Origin: Macrococcus capreoli
GTDB taxonomy: Bacteria > Bacillota > Bacilli > Staphylococcales > Staphylococcaceae
Reading direction: 5' to 3'
DNA: 64,000 nt
NCBI RefSeq assembly: GCF_025628935.1
Contig: NZ_JAOTIS010000006.1
Coordinates: 1-64,000 of the forward strand
Part shown: one piece after another, positions 8,324 to 17,424 of the stretch
How positions within the stretch are numbered: position 1 is the first letter of the stretch
Layout: every line of letters begins with the position of its first letter
The notes under the pieces: generated by a model
The model's input: the letters and a program-made list of their open reading frames with translations, nothing else
What the model was told of the DNA's origin: nothing
The model's database searches: none
Made by a program: the position numbers and the translations under genes

Positions 8324-11300
8324 TTAAATCATCACCTGGTTCTTAAATTGTTTACGCACGACATTGAGTGCTGTAAATATGATAGCGACCGCAATAAGCA
8401 TTGTAACTGTTAATGCGATACTCAATTCTCCTGATAAATAGTTAAAGAACATTCTATCAACGTAACTTAACGGTGAATACGCTGTATTCAGTAAACCGGA
8501 TTTAAATTGTGATAATCCTTCTATAGATAATAAATAGAATGACAATATGATAAGCGATAATAACATACCGATTGAACGTAATTGACGTAACAAGAACGTA
8601 TTAAATACTGTAAAGGTTATCGCTGTTATTGTAATTAACGCAATAAACACCATCATATGTTCTGTAATACCGAGTTGTTGAATCGCAATGCAACTTGCGA
8701 CAGCAGATAATATTAATCCTGCGATTAACGTAATGGCTGTCATAACGAGATTATGTTTGAGCGGTGTCATGACTTTATATTTATTGTTAAATAACTGCGT
8801 GATATGATTCGTATCTTCATATGACTGTAAGCAATATGCAATCAGTAAAGAGAAGAGATAAATAAACAATACGATATAAATCGGTCCGTCAAATTTCTTT
8901 TCTGTCGGTATTTCATTTTTCACCTGATCTAACACCGTCTTGTCTAAAGGCATGCCGATAAAGTGCTTTAACGCTTCATTCGGTTGACCATTTCGTTCTG
9001 CATTCTCAAAAGATTTCGTGAAATTATTTTTAAATGTTTCTTCTGACTTTAAGTTTTGTTCCATCACTTGATTGAGATGCGTCGCTTTTTCACTTAACTG
9101 CTTCCCTTTTGACTCAATATCGTTTGAAGCATGCTTTAACGATGACAACTGGTGTTCGATTTCTGAACTTACCGTTCTTGATTGTTCACTTTGGTCAAGT
9201 AACTGTAGTGAGTCTTGCATTAAATGGTTAATATCTTCACTTAAAGAAAGTGTAACATTCGTTTCATCTTCTGACTTATCCAGGTCAATGGCTAGCGGCT
9301 CTGCATCACTTTGATTGAGTTTCTCCTCCATTGTTTGACCGAGTGTTGCTAATTGCTCCTGACTATCTGCGCGACCATTCTGTGCTTTCAAATAATCATC
9401 TAATATGCGCTGTTTCTCTTCTTTCAAAGCATCGACCGATTGATTTAATACGTCCTGCTGTTGATTGAACTGTTCAATTTGTCCATTAATCGGACCGTAA
9501 ATTTCATCCGTTAATAACTGTACAAATAAATCGATATTCTCTGCTTCCGGATTAACTGACGTATTGCTTGGTGATAATTGATTATAAATATTAAATAATT
9601 CATTAAATGCCGTAAAATCTGTAAATCCACTTTGAGTACCACTTTGTGCTGTTTGTCCTAATAATACATGCTCATTAAATTCATAATAATAATGGTCATT
9701 CTGAGTTGTTGCTGGTTGTGCATCGTTTTGTTTAACCACTTGTATCACTTTAATGTTGCCGTCATTAAGTTTTTCCATCGTCATTTGTTTCACTGCATTT
9801 TTGCGTGATGCATTTGCGCCATTCGGTTGTTCCGATGTAGGTACGGCAGGTGTTTGCTGTTCAGTTGTTGCAGGTCGTTCTGATGATGGTGTCGTTTGTG
9901 GTGCTTTCGTTGCCGGTTCAGTTGTAACGGCTTCATGCGTTGCGGGTTCCCCTGTTGCTTGTTCCGTCGTTTGGTGATCTACAGGTTGTTCTGTCGTCGG
10001 TTGTGCTTCAGTCGTGCCTTTTGTTTGCTTGCCTTCAATGATGAAACGATGATTACTCTCTTTCGCATTACGGTTCTGAGGTATCATTTCACCTTCAATT
10101 GTTAACACAGCATTTGCAGGTACTTGTCCTAATGTAACTAGTCCTTCATTTAGATTACCGATCGTTGAACCATTTAAAGTGACTGAGCCGTTATAAGAGA
10201 ATTTTGGATCCAGTTGCATCGTTAACTGACCACTTTGCATTGCGTTTAACACTTTCGTAATCTTAACTGGAATCGCTTTTGACGTATCCGTTGTATCATT
10301 ACCAATTGACGTTAAATCAGTATCACCGTATGTATACTGATAATCTGGATGTGACTGCTGGAAATCTTGTGATTGATGGATCGCACTAATCAGTGCATTT
10401 TTCACATCATCCGGTAAGTGCGACGCCGATACATTATCAATGTTATGTGTCGGTAATGTATTGATGGCTTTCACGATACTCTCTTCTACTTTTAATTTCA
10501 GTTCGTCCTGTTTTAACTTCTCGTTCGCGACAATGTCATCTAACACTTTATTTTTGTTGTTGTCCATCGCAGCAAGTGCTTCTCGTACTTTATCTTCATA
10601 TTTTTGTTTCGTCTGTTCATCCATTGTAAGCGGCTCATGTTTCGTATTTGTTGCAATCCCCTCGAAAAAGCGATCAAGCTGTTCATTAAACTGAACATCG
10701 GGCATTACTGTATCATCCGGATTAACTTTTGACTGTGTAATAATACTTTGCAGGTCGTTCATTAGCGTTGCGTTGTTTTGCTGGTGACTTGTCAGCGCTT
10801 CTTTTAATACGTTTGATTGTTCCTGCTGCTTTCTTGCATCTAACGCAATTACCGATTGAACTTTCTCATCGATTGGCGTTGTATTAATACCTAACAACTT
10901 CGCTCTAAAGTTATTCTGAACATTACTCATTTCGCTATTCCACGTTGAAATTATTGAATTAGATTGTTGTGAAAATGCACCATAATCTATAAAGTTCGTA
11001 CCAAACTCTGCAATAGGTACTAACAATTGATGATTAAACGTTTGTTGTAACGATTGATGATTATCATATGTTTTTTCGATATTCTTTTGCGCATTCATCA
11101 TATTTTGAATCACGCTACCGAAATAGATTTTGATTAATTTATTGTTATAAGCACTTGCTGTATCACTCGTAAATTTTTCGAGTTGTAATGCCAGCTGCTT
11201 ATTATTTTCAGTATTATATTTAAAACTTAAATTTAACTTTTTAGGATTTTTAGTTGAAAATGAAGTTGCATTATTACTAAAGTCATCCGGAATTAATATC

Positions 11301-11602
11301 ATCACCTGATATAATCCTTCTTTAAGCCCATCTAATGCGCTCGCACGATTCACAATTTCTGCATGCTCATTTTTCTGTACAACTTCTTTGGCGAAATCTT
11401 CACCAAAAGCAAGTGTTGTGTCGCCTTGTTTCACCGGAATATCTTCATTGACGATTGCGATATGTATATCTTTATTCTGCTTTGTTATTTCTTTTTTATT
11501 CGGTTCCCACTGTGTTTTGTTATGATGCCATATAAAATATGCACCACATAAAATGATAATTAATGTCACTATTGAAAAGATTAGTGCTATTTTTCTATTC
11601 AT
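8324..11602 (-). CDS. esaA: T7SS membrane protein EsaA
   Basis: A 1092-residue polytopic protein of the YueB/EsaA (YhgE/Pip) family. One membrane helix lies at the N-terminus (IALIFSIVTLIIILCGAYF), then about 860 extracellular residues, then five C-terminal helices (from about 900). EsaA is an ESX core component; its extracellular part projects through the wall and in Bacillus YueB is a phage receptor. It is longer than S. aureus EsaA (about 1009), partly through a Thr/Pro/Glu-rich segment near residues 535-605. The ribosome site (GGGCGG) is weak. It follows esxA after a stem-loop. Confidence 0.93.
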   Translation of the reverse strand: MNRKIALIFSIVTLIIILCGAYFIWHHNKTQWEPNKKEITKQNKDIHIAIVNEDIPVKQGDTTLAFGEDFAKEVVQKNEHAEIVNRASALDGLKEGLYQVMILIPDDFSNNATSFSTKNPKKLNLSFKYNTENNKQLALQLEKFTSDTASAYNNKLIKIYFGSVIQNMMNAQKNIEKTYDNHQSLQQTFNHQLLVPIAEFGTNFIDYGAFSQQSNSIISTWNSEMSNVQNNFRAKLLGINTTPIDEKVQSVIALDARKQQEQSNVLKEALTSHQQNNATLMNDLQSIITQSKVNPDDTVMPDVQFNEQLDRFFEGIATNTKHEPLTMDEQTKQKYEDKVREALAAMDNNKNKVLDDIVANEKLKQDELKLKVEESIVKAINTLPTHNIDNVSASHLPDDVKNALISAIHQSQDFQQSHPDYQYTYGDTDLTSIGNDTTDTSKAIPVKITKVLNAMQSGQLTMQLDPKFSYNGSVTLNGSTIGNLNEGLVTLGQVPANAVLTIEGEMIPQNRNAKESNHRFIIEGKQTKGTTEAQPTTEQPVDHQTTEQATGEPATHEAVTTEPATKAPQTTPSSERPATTEQQTPAVPTSEQPNGANASRKNAVKQMTMEKLNDGNIKVIQVVKQNDAQPATTQNDHYYYEFNEHVLLGQTAQSGTQSGFTDFTAFNELFNIYNQLSPSNTSVNPEAENIDLFVQLLTDEIYGPINGQIEQFNQQQDVLNQSVDALKEEKQRILDDYLKAQNGRADSQEQLATLGQTMEEKLNQSDAEPLAIDLDKSEDETNVTLSLSEDINHLMQDSLQLLDQSEQSRTVSSEIEHQLSSLKHASNDIESKGKQLSEKATHLNQVMEQNLKSEETFKNNFTKSFENAERNGQPNEALKHFIGMPLDKTVLDQVKNEIPTEKKFDGPIYIVLFIYLFSLLIAYCLQSYEDTNHITQLFNNKYKVMTPLKHNLVMTAITLIAGLILSAVASCIAIQQLGITEHMMVFIALITITAITFTVFNTFLLRQLRSIGMLLSLIILSFYLLSIEGLSQFKSGLLNTAYSPLSYVDRMFFNYLSGELSIALTVTMLIAVAIIFTALNVVRKQFKNQVMI

Positions 11603-11672
11603 ACATACTCGACCGCCCTATTTTAGTTAAGAAGTTTACACTGCATCCGATATTCGGACACAATTAAATGAA

Positions 11673-11696
11673 AGCCATGCACAAAAATGCATGGCT
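11673..11696 (-). terminator. esxA-esaA intergenic hairpin
   Basis: A 9-bp perfect stem (AGCCATGCA / TGCATGGCT) with a 6-nt A/T loop in the gap between esxA and esaA, with only a short T-rich tail (TTTCATTT). This probably causes partial termination, giving more esxA than downstream transcript. Confidence 0.6.
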
Positions 11697-11704
11697 AAAC
11701 AACT

Positions 11705-12001
11705 TTAGTTTAAACCAAAGTTTTGAGATAATTGTTGATCTGTTTCTGCAACAGCATCAGCTGTTTTGTTTAACTGTTGGTTAATATCATGAAGCAGTTG
11801 GCTAAAGTTTTCTACTTTCGGCTTTAACTGATTGAACTGCTCGTCAAATTTCTGGAACGCAGTCCCTTCCCACATAGAAGCAATTTCACCTTGTAAAGAT
11901 GTTAATTGGCTTAAAATGTCGGAAATTTGTTCGCCACTTCTTCCATAAGTTTGAGCTTGACTCTTTAACTGTTCCGGTGTCATGGTAATTCTGCCTGTCA
12001 T
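11705..12001 (-). CDS. esxA: WXG100 secreted protein EsxA
   Basis: A 98-residue WXG100 protein with the helical hairpin and central WEG turn (SMWEGTAF, near residue 43). Its C-terminus, [10 protein letters not shown], is close to the S. aureus EsxA ending. EsxA is the main ESX-secreted protein and is needed for export of the others. TTGGAGGG precedes the ATG. It is the first gene of the locus, separated from esaA by a hairpin, and a promoter lies 25-55 nt upstream of the start. Confidence 0.95.
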   Translation of the reverse strand: MTGRITMTPEQLKSQAQTYGRSGEQISDILSQLTSLQGEIASMWEGTAFQKFDEQFNQLKPKVENFSQLLHDINQQLNKTADAVAETDQQLSQNFGLN

Positions 12002-12026
12002 AATAATCCCTCCAAGTTATCAATTT

Positions 12027-12056
12027 TTTGTATCCTTTAGATGCATCAAGAGTCAA
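12027..12056 (-). promoter_or_regulatory. Candidate esxA promoter
   Basis: On the minus strand TTGACT (12056-12051) and TACAAA (12032-12027) lie 18 bp apart, just upstream of the esxA ribosome site. This is a sigma-A type promoter read by eye. Confidence 0.45.
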
Positions 12057-12158
12057 TTTTTAACTCAACAACTTAATACTTAAAGGTACATTAATATTTT
12101 ACCATTTTGATTTTTTAAAATAAAGACTACCAAAAACCCTTTAATTACCACAAATAAA

Positions 12159-12197
12159 AACGCCTTAATCCCTTGTGTTTCAAGGGGTTAAGGCGTT
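12159..12197 (-). terminator. Strong intergenic terminator hairpin
   Basis: A 17-bp stem (AACGCCTTAA-TCCCTTG paired with CAAGGGG-TTAAGGCGTT, one G-T pair) with a 5-nt loop. On the minus strand it is followed by TTTTTATTT, so it probably ends leftward transcription from the hydrolase before esxA. Confidence 0.75.
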
Positions 12198-12584
12198 TGT
12201 TTTGCATTATTTTGTAAAACGTGGATTTAATTTTATTATATCAATATAATTTAACTAAACTTAAATTCGGTTTCTGAAATTACCGATTTTGTAACAAATT
12301 ACACTAAATATCACTGATTTTGCAACTTTTTTGTTTTATTCACTTTACAATTATTAAGAAATTTTTTGAAATGTAAATAAATTGTTAACAACACAGGTGA
12401 CATGAAATTTCTTGAAAAAAATTTTAATTTTTTAAGTTTTCCTGTCAACCGTTGATAATAAAGGCGTTACACAATATTTAATGTGAAAAATCGATAAAAT
12501 AGTAAATTATATTTCCAAAATAATCCGGAATTATTTTCACTCATATCTGTACTAATGTTCAGTTTGTTGAGATTTAATCTTACA

Positions 12585-13361
12585 CTATTTATTTCTCTCC
12601 ACTTCACATTCAAGCATAAACCGATGAATTTCTTGTAATATTCTATCAAGTGCGTTCGGTTGAAAGACGTGTGCTTCTCCTTCAATAATATGCAGTTCAT
12701 GGTGCACCTTTAAAGTTTCAAGCTGCTCATCCAGTAACATCGCGTGTTTCACGCCAACATTCTTATCGAGTGTACCGTGTATGATCATAACCGGTGGTGC
12801 TTCAGATGTAATATGTTGTATAGCCTCCCGCTTATCATATGCGGCTTTATCTGTAATGGGATCACCGACAAGCTTATGCAGCAAGCCACGCAAATCCGGT
12901 CGTTCTTCGTACATATAGTATATACTCGATACACCTGCCCAGAAGACGAATGATGTAACAGGTGCCTGTTCAAAAGTAAGCAGGCCTTGCAATCCCCCAC
13001 GGGAAAAGCCTATTAAATGAATCGGGATATCCGGATACATATCGTTCAGTAAACGGATTAAGTACACAACATCTGCCTGATCACGTCCACCGAACTCATC
13101 CTGACCATTGCCTTCATACCCTCTATAGTAAGGTGCTATAACGAGTGTCTCTTCAAATGCAAATTGCAATAAACGTTCTGTTCTGATTTGCCCGACATTC
13201 CCTTTTCCGCCTCTTAAATACATCACAATGCGCTTCACTTCTGTTGACTCAGACGGCATATACATCAACGCTTTTACTTTTAATGTGTCAGATGGATAAG
13301 TCACTTTGTAAAATTTTTTACCTGTAATTTCATCGATAAAACCATGTTTGTTAATAAAAAT
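12585..13361 (-). CDS. Alpha/beta hydrolase (S9 peptidase-like), possible AUU start
   Basis: A cytosolic alpha/beta hydrolase of the prolyl-oligopeptidase-like group. The nucleophile elbow is GFSRGG, an acid is likely at GTLDKN and the histidine at GEAHVF. The substrate is unknown. The first ATG/GTG in frame is a GTG at 13304 with no ribosome site. Upstream the frame stays open and reads as a sensible N-terminus (IFINKHGFIDEITGKKFYKV). An AGGAAGGTGATC site lies 2 nt before an ATT codon at 13361. I therefore extend the gene to an AUU start; the short form 12585..13304 is the conservative alternative. It lies 4 nt after the Nudix gene. Confidence 0.75.
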   Translation of the reverse strand: MFINKHGFIDEITGKKFYKVTYPSDTLKVKALMYMPSESTEVKRIVMYLRGGKGNVGQIRTERLLQFAFEETLVIAPYYRGYEGNGQDEFGGRDQADVVYLIRLLNDMYPDIPIHLIGFSRGGLQGLLTFEQAPVTSFVFWAGVSSIYYMYEERPDLRGLLHKLVGDPITDKAAYDKREAIQHITSEAPPVMIIHGTLDKNVGVKHAMLLDEQLETLKVHHELHIIEGEAHVFQPNALDRILQEIHRFMLECEVERNK

Positions 13362-13365
13362 AAGA

Positions 13366-13809
13366 TCACCTTCCTAACAGATTCACAATATGTAATATAC
13401 ACGGGTCTTTTAATAACCGACTTTTGTCTTGCTCAGCAATATCATCCAGTGAAGCGACAATACACGGCCCGTTCGTTTCATAATAATCTTGTTGGGTCGT
13501 TAAATGTTCAAGTTCTACTTGAAAGACGTCCTTTTCAAATGGATGTTCACACATCACGGTATACGCGCCTATATAACGATATGATTTCGCCAGTCCACCG
13601 ATTTCTTCTAGCAACTCCCGATGCATTGCTTCAATCGTTGATTCATTGGCTTCTACTTTGCCACCAGGAAATTCATACCCGCGTTGTTTATGCTGCGTTA
13701 AGACGTAGTTGTTGTTGTATGTCGTAATCATGAGCACATGTTTAGCGTCGGGTTGCGCTTTATGTAAGTTTAATATCACTTCATGCTGTTCTAAGTCGAT
13801 GAATCTCAT
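13366..13809 (-). CDS. Nudix hydrolase, YtkD-like
   Basis: A 147-residue Nudix pyrophosphohydrolase. The Nudix box is complete: GGKVEANES...REL-LEEIGG, with the REUXEE core at about residues 84-89. It resembles Bacillus YtkD, which removes oxidised or surplus nucleoside triphosphates; the actual substrate here is inferred. AAGGAGAATAGCTAA precedes the ATG. The hydrolase gene begins 4 nt downstream, so the two form an operon, divergent from the lipoprotein gene at 13870. Confidence 0.85.
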   Translation of the reverse strand: MRFIDLEQHEVILNLHKAQPDAKHVLMITTYNNNYVLTQHKQRGYEFPGGKVEANESTIEAMHRELLEEIGGLAKSYRYIGAYTVMCEHPFEKDVFQVELEHLTTQQDYYETNGPCIVASLDDIAEQDKSRLLKDPCILHIVNLLGR

Positions 13810-13869
13810 TTAGCTATTCTCCTTATATGTGATAAACTAGTCTCATAAAATAAAATTTACGAGGCATTT

Positions 13870-14646
13870 ATGAATAAAAGATATGTATTAATACTCATTT
13901 TAACATTATTACTTAGCGCGTGTTCACAACAAAAGACCGTTCAACCGTTGACGAAAGATGAAATGATCCAGAAGATGCAACAATCGGTTAAAGCAATCGA
14001 TAGCATCACTATAGCTGCGCAAAGCGATGTGACAGTCACTTACGATAAATTCACAACGAAGTTTACTCAGGATACAGATTCGCAGTTTGATACGATTAAT
14101 AAAAGTGCATTACGCATCATCGCTGATTCTAACAATACGAAATATCCTGTGCAATCCATTATCTTTAATATGGATAAAGGGAATGTAACAGCATATCCTG
14201 AACCGTATTATTTAAATTATCGTGCACGCAATGCGGATATTCAGTACTTCTCAACGATGCAATCTAATTTAGTTAATTTAACAGGAATTATTCAGAATGT
14301 CGTTAAGAAAGAAGTCGATCATATTAAACTATCGGACGACACGTTGCATTACGACGGCTCAAGTGAATCACTAAAGTATTTATTTGACTACGGTAGTGAT
14401 TGCTCAAGTATGAATCAAATCGCAATAATGAATGATTTAACCGATATTAAAGTGACGCAAGGTTCATTTGAAATCACGCTGTCTCCTGTACATAAGTTAC
14501 CGAAATCATTAAACTTTGAGTTGAAAGTCGACGCTAAAATTAAAAACAAACCCGTTCATTTCATTATGAAACAATCGACACAATTTAAAGACTTCAACAA
14601 AACGAACGTCAAGTCTTATAAAGAGAAAGAAATTGAAGGTGAATAA
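13870..14646 (+). CDS. Putative lipoprotein
   Basis: A 258-residue exported lipoprotein: signal peptide with hydrophobic core ([14 protein letters not shown]) and a lipobox LSAC putting the lipid-modified cysteine at residue 18. The mature part alternates beta-type strands and resembles the LolA/LppX-like fold seen in DUF6612-type Gram-positive lipoproteins; that similarity is by pattern only. It carries a second cysteine near residue 179. Its stop is 2 nt before yidD, so the two genes are likely co-transcribed. Confidence 0.75.
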   Translation: MNKRYVLILILTLLLSACSQQKTVQPLTKDEMIQKMQQSVKAIDSITIAAQSDVTVTYDKFTTKFTQDTDSQFDTINKSALRIIADSNNTKYPVQSIIFNMDKGNVTAYPEPYYLNYRARNADIQYFSTMQSNLVNLTGIIQNVVKKEVDHIKLSDDTLHYDGSSESLKYLFDYGSDCSSMNQIAIMNDLTDIKVTQGSFEITLSPVHKLPKSLNFELKVDAKIKNKPVHFIMKQSTQFKDFNKTNVKSYKEKEIEGE

Positions 14647-14648
14647 AG

Positions 14649-14876
14649 ATGAAACATATATTAATCGCATGTATTAAATTTTACAGAAATTATATCTCGC
14701 CGATGACACCACCAACTTGCCGCTTCCAGCCAACGTGTTCTCAATACGGCCTGGAAGCGATTGAGAAACACGGCGCTATTAAAGGCAGTTATTTAACGAT
14801 TGTCAGAATATTGAAGTGTCATCCATTCCATCCAGGTGGTTATGACCCTGTTCCAGATAAAAAGAAAAAATCATAA
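14649..14876 (+). CDS. yidD: Membrane protein insertion efficiency factor YidD
   Basis: A 75-residue protein with the YidD signature: [19 protein letters not shown], a GxxxG-type turn (HGAIKGSYL), [17 protein letters not shown] and a basic tail. YidD is a membrane-associated helper of YidC/Sec insertion. The conserved CRF-x-PTCS and CHPF cysteines are all present. GGTGAATAAAG precedes the ATG. In many genomes yidD is near rnpA-yidC; here, as in staphylococci, it stands apart. Confidence 0.95.
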   Translation: MKHILIACIKFYRNYISPMTPPTCRFQPTCSQYGLEAIEKHGAIKGSYLTIVRILKCHPFHPGGYDPVPDKKKKS

Positions 14877-14895
14877 TATTGTTGCGTCGTTTATA

Positions 14896-15876
14896 TTATG
14901 CATAACTTGCTATCAACGTAAGTCGATCGCGATTCACTTTCGGAACGGATAAATGTAACTGTGCATCGATGATTGATTCATCGTATAGCGAATAATCATC
15001 ATTGAAGTAAGTACCCTTCGGCGTGACGTCGGGCACTGTTTTAAATTGTGCCCCGAGCATTGCTGTATAATATTTGCTCACTCCAAATTCATACATCCCC
15101 CCTGAAACGAATTGCATATCTGGAAATGCAGTTTGCAATTGTAACGCACGTGTTACCCCACCTAATCGACAATATTTAATGACCGCAGTCTTTACACCCA
15201 CTTCATAATGATTGTGAATCGCCTGCATATCGGTCGCACTTTCATCAATTGCTAACGGAACATGAGGAAAGGCGCGATGCATTGCTTCGTAATGGTTAAG
15301 TTTACGAAATGGCTGTTCAATATATTGAATGTGATACTGACTTAACGAATTCAATAGCTGAAAATGTGACGCATCTAATAATCCATTCGCATCAATAACG
15401 ATTTGTACTGAACTTTGCGCACGGATTGACTGGACTTGTTGCACGATATTTTGATGCATTTTTAATTTTACACGTGCAGCATCAGGATGAATGTGTGTCG
15501 CATCATGGTGCAGCGTCTGCCCAATTGGAATCATTAATGGCTTTAATGCGTGCGTATATTGATAATATACGACATCGAAACAACTGCTCGCGTTCGGATA
15601 CTTCATGTCTAAATAGCGATATAACGAATCGATATTCGAAATGACTTTACCTTTTATCTGATGGAAGATTTGTATTACTTTCTCGAATACAATATCTATC
15701 GTTTCATAATGATACCAGGGCGTTTCGAAACTGTTGATTTCAGCAAAGTATTCCTGCTCATCAATTACCATCCCTACAACTAATACTTTACGTGAATGCA
15801 TCGTAATGAGATTGCTCTTAATAGGTGTGTTAAACGGCGCTTCATATGTGTAACAATTAAGCTTTGTAATCTTCAT
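14896..15876 (-). CDS. menC: o-Succinylbenzoate synthase MenC
   Basis: A 326-residue enolase-superfamily enzyme that dehydrates SHCHC to o-succinylbenzoate in menaquinone synthesis. Visible catalytic elements are VKLKMHQ (catalytic lysine region, near 155), VIDANG (metal ligand, near 181), IEQPF (second ligand) and AIDES (third ligand, near 231). It overlaps the 3' end of menE by 20 nt on the same strand, so the pair is co-transcribed. It is slightly shorter than the S. aureus enzyme (333 residues). Confidence 0.92.
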   Translation of the reverse strand: MKITKLNCYTYEAPFNTPIKSNLITMHSRKVLVVGMVIDEQEYFAEINSFETPWYHYETIDIVFEKVIQIFHQIKGKVISNIDSLYRYLDMKYPNASSCFDVVYYQYTHALKPLMIPIGQTLHHDATHIHPDAARVKLKMHQNIVQQVQSIRAQSSVQIVIDANGLLDASHFQLLNSLSQYHIQYIEQPFRKLNHYEAMHRAFPHVPLAIDESATDMQAIHNHYEVGVKTAVIKYCRLGGVTRALQLQTAFPDMQFVSGGMYEFGVSKYYTAMLGAQFKTVPDVTPKGTYFNDDYSLYDESIIDAQLHLSVPKVNRDRLTLIASYA

Positions 15877-17254
15877 TGATAAACATTTCCTTACATTGAT
15901 GTCGTGATATTTTTCCGTTAGCCGTTCGCTTTAATGCTGACACACGCACATTACGTTTCGGGTGTTTATATTTAGCGATATGCTGCGTTAATACTGCTTC
16001 AATTTGTTCATTCATATCCGTATCCGCTTCATATAAACAGATGGGCACACTCCCCCATGCTTTATCCTGTAACCCAATGACACAAGCTGCCTTAACAGCA
16101 GTTTGATTTAATATCACTTGTTCAATTTCAGATGGATAAATATTCTCCCCACCTGAAATAATTAAATCTTTACGGCGATCCAGTATATATAAATAGTCGT
16201 TATCGATATAACCGATATCACCGGTTAAAAAGAACTCATCCACGAACGCTTCATCATTTACATTATCCGGATATAAATAACCGGTCATTACATTTGCACC
16301 GCGAACACCGATTTCTCCGATGCCTTCATGTGCATTAAAGATTTGAATATCGTTTGTAATACGACCAACGCTTTTCGGATATTGTGCAATATCGTCAGGC
16401 GTTGCAGTAATCATTTGCGAGCATGTTTCAGTCATTCCAAATGATGTATAAATCGGCAACCCAATCGCGCGCGCTTTACTCAATAACCGTTCGTCCAGTT
16501 TCGCACCACCGATTAATATACCTTCCAGTGTATATCGGGCGTTCAATCCATTGTTTAATAATCGTTCCAGCGTTTGCGGAACGAGTGAGATATGCGTAAT
16601 ATTTTTTTCCTGGATATCATTGATGATCTTTTGTGCGTCGAATTTGTTGTGGAGTACGACTGTACAACCTTCTATTACAGCTCTTAACAATATACTTAAA
16701 CCACTAATATGAAAGAGCGGCAGCACATTTAACCAAATCGATTGTTGTGTGTAAACGAATGTCTTCTTACAGTTATCTGCACTTGCAATATGATTTCGAT
16801 AGCGTTGAGGTACAGCTTTCTGTACGCCAGTTGTACCTGATGTAAACATAATCGACAATATATCGTTTGGAAGATTGTCCTCTGGTGAATTTAATTGCTC
16901 AGATAAATTATTTATTATGTTTGATTTAGCGTGTGTGCTGATCGTTTGAAATTGACGATCGGATAAGAGTATTGATGTATCTACAGACGCCATTTGTTGT
17001 TTTATTTCTGTTTCAGTTAAATGTTTATTAATCATGACCAGTTCAATGCCTGCAAGTATTGCACCGTGAATTATGAAACAATCGTTTAATGTGTTTTCTG
17101 CCTGCAGAGCAATACGTGCTACCTTCAGCTGATTAAGTTGATATGCAACTTGCAGCGCAGTTTCATATAACGTGCGATATGTAATCGTCTGATCTTGATA
17201 AATGATTGCAATTTTAGATGGTAATTGCGCTGCTGTTTCTTTTAACCACTGCAT
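15857..17254 (-). CDS. menE: o-Succinylbenzoate-CoA ligase MenE
   Basis: A 465-residue ANL-superfamily acyl-CoA synthetase that activates o-succinylbenzoate. Motifs are the P-loop SIMFTSGTTGVQKAVP (near 140), TSFGMTETC (near 280), LTGDIGYID, RKDLIISGGENIYP and the C-terminal catalytic lysine in NGKISRHQ. The start follows AGGACGTGAACGT. A 170-nt gap with a terminator and another hairpin separates it from menB, so menE-menC is probably a separate unit or one expressed by readthrough. Confidence 0.95.
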   Translation of the reverse strand: MQWLKETAAQLPSKIAIIYQDQTITYRTLYETALQVAYQLNQLKVARIALQAENTLNDCFIIHGAILAGIELVMINKHLTETEIKQQMASVDTSILLSDRQFQTISTHAKSNIINNLSEQLNSPEDNLPNDILSIMFTSGTTGVQKAVPQRYRNHIASADNCKKTFVYTQQSIWLNVLPLFHISGLSILLRAVIEGCTVVLHNKFDAQKIINDIQEKNITHISLVPQTLERLLNNGLNARYTLEGILIGGAKLDERLLSKARAIGLPIYTSFGMTETCSQMITATPDDIAQYPKSVGRITNDIQIFNAHEGIGEIGVRGANVMTGYLYPDNVNDEAFVDEFFLTGDIGYIDNDYLYILDRRKDLIISGGENIYPSEIEQVILNQTAVKAACVIGLQDKAWGSVPICLYEADTDMNEQIEAVLTQHIAKYKHPKRNVRVSALKRTANGKISRHQCKEMFINEDYKA

Positions 17255-17325
17255 ACGTTCACGTCCTATTATTGTAATACTATTATCATATCAAAAATGT
17301 AGTAGAAATTGTGGTGAAACAGTTT

Positions 17326-17362
17326 AAACGATGCCGGATAGTCGCAGTATCCGGCATCGTTT
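17326..17362. promoter_or_regulatory. 15-bp hairpin in the menE leader region
   Basis: A 15-bp perfect inverted repeat (AAACGATGCCGGATA / TATCCGGCATCGTTT) with a 7-nt loop between the menB terminator and menE. It lacks a long T tract on either strand, so it may be a bidirectional terminator or a leader structure of menE. Confidence 0.5.
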
Positions 17363-17391
17363 ATAAAAATAATTGATTAAAATCAAAAATA

Positions 17392-17413
17392 GAGCCACCA
17401 GTAATGGTGACTC
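17392..17413 (-). terminator. Terminator after menB
   Basis: A 9-bp stem (GAGTCACCA / TGGTGGCTC with one wobble) and 4-nt loop, followed on the minus strand by TATTTTTGATTTT. It ends the menF-menD-menH-menB transcript. Confidence 0.75.
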
Positions 17414-17424
17414 GACAAGCATTC

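Larger units (their letters stand above)
12002..12584. other. 583-nt AT-rich intergenic region upstream of esxA
   Basis: It contains the candidate esxA promoter, a strong bidirectional-looking hairpin (12159-12197), a 10-bp palindrome TTGTTAACAA near 12385 and a weak AT hairpin near 12520 (AAAATAAT / ATTATTTT) that could end the hydrolase transcript. I see no convincing gene. The composition is much more AT-rich than the flanking genes. An unannotated regulatory RNA or regulator-binding region for the ESX locus would fit, but the sequence gives no direct proof. Confidence 0.5.

Noticed and set aside
9753-10105. Plus-strand frames opposite the EsaA Thr/Pro-rich segment
   Set aside because: They mirror the repetitive codons of esaA, lack ribosome sites and have Cys/Val-rich low-complexity products.
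12413-12466. 17-codon plus-strand frame starting after GGTGAC in the gap upstream of esxA
   Set aside because: Too short, poor ribosome site, low-complexity F/N/K product.
12467-12700. 77-codon minus-strand frame overlapping the hydrolase 3' end
   Set aside because: No ribosome site, runs in another frame through the real hydrolase gene and into non-coding AT-rich DNA.
17255-17424. Riboswitch upstream of menE
   Set aside because: Only simple perfect hairpins are visible, without the multi-helix conserved core of any riboswitch class I know.
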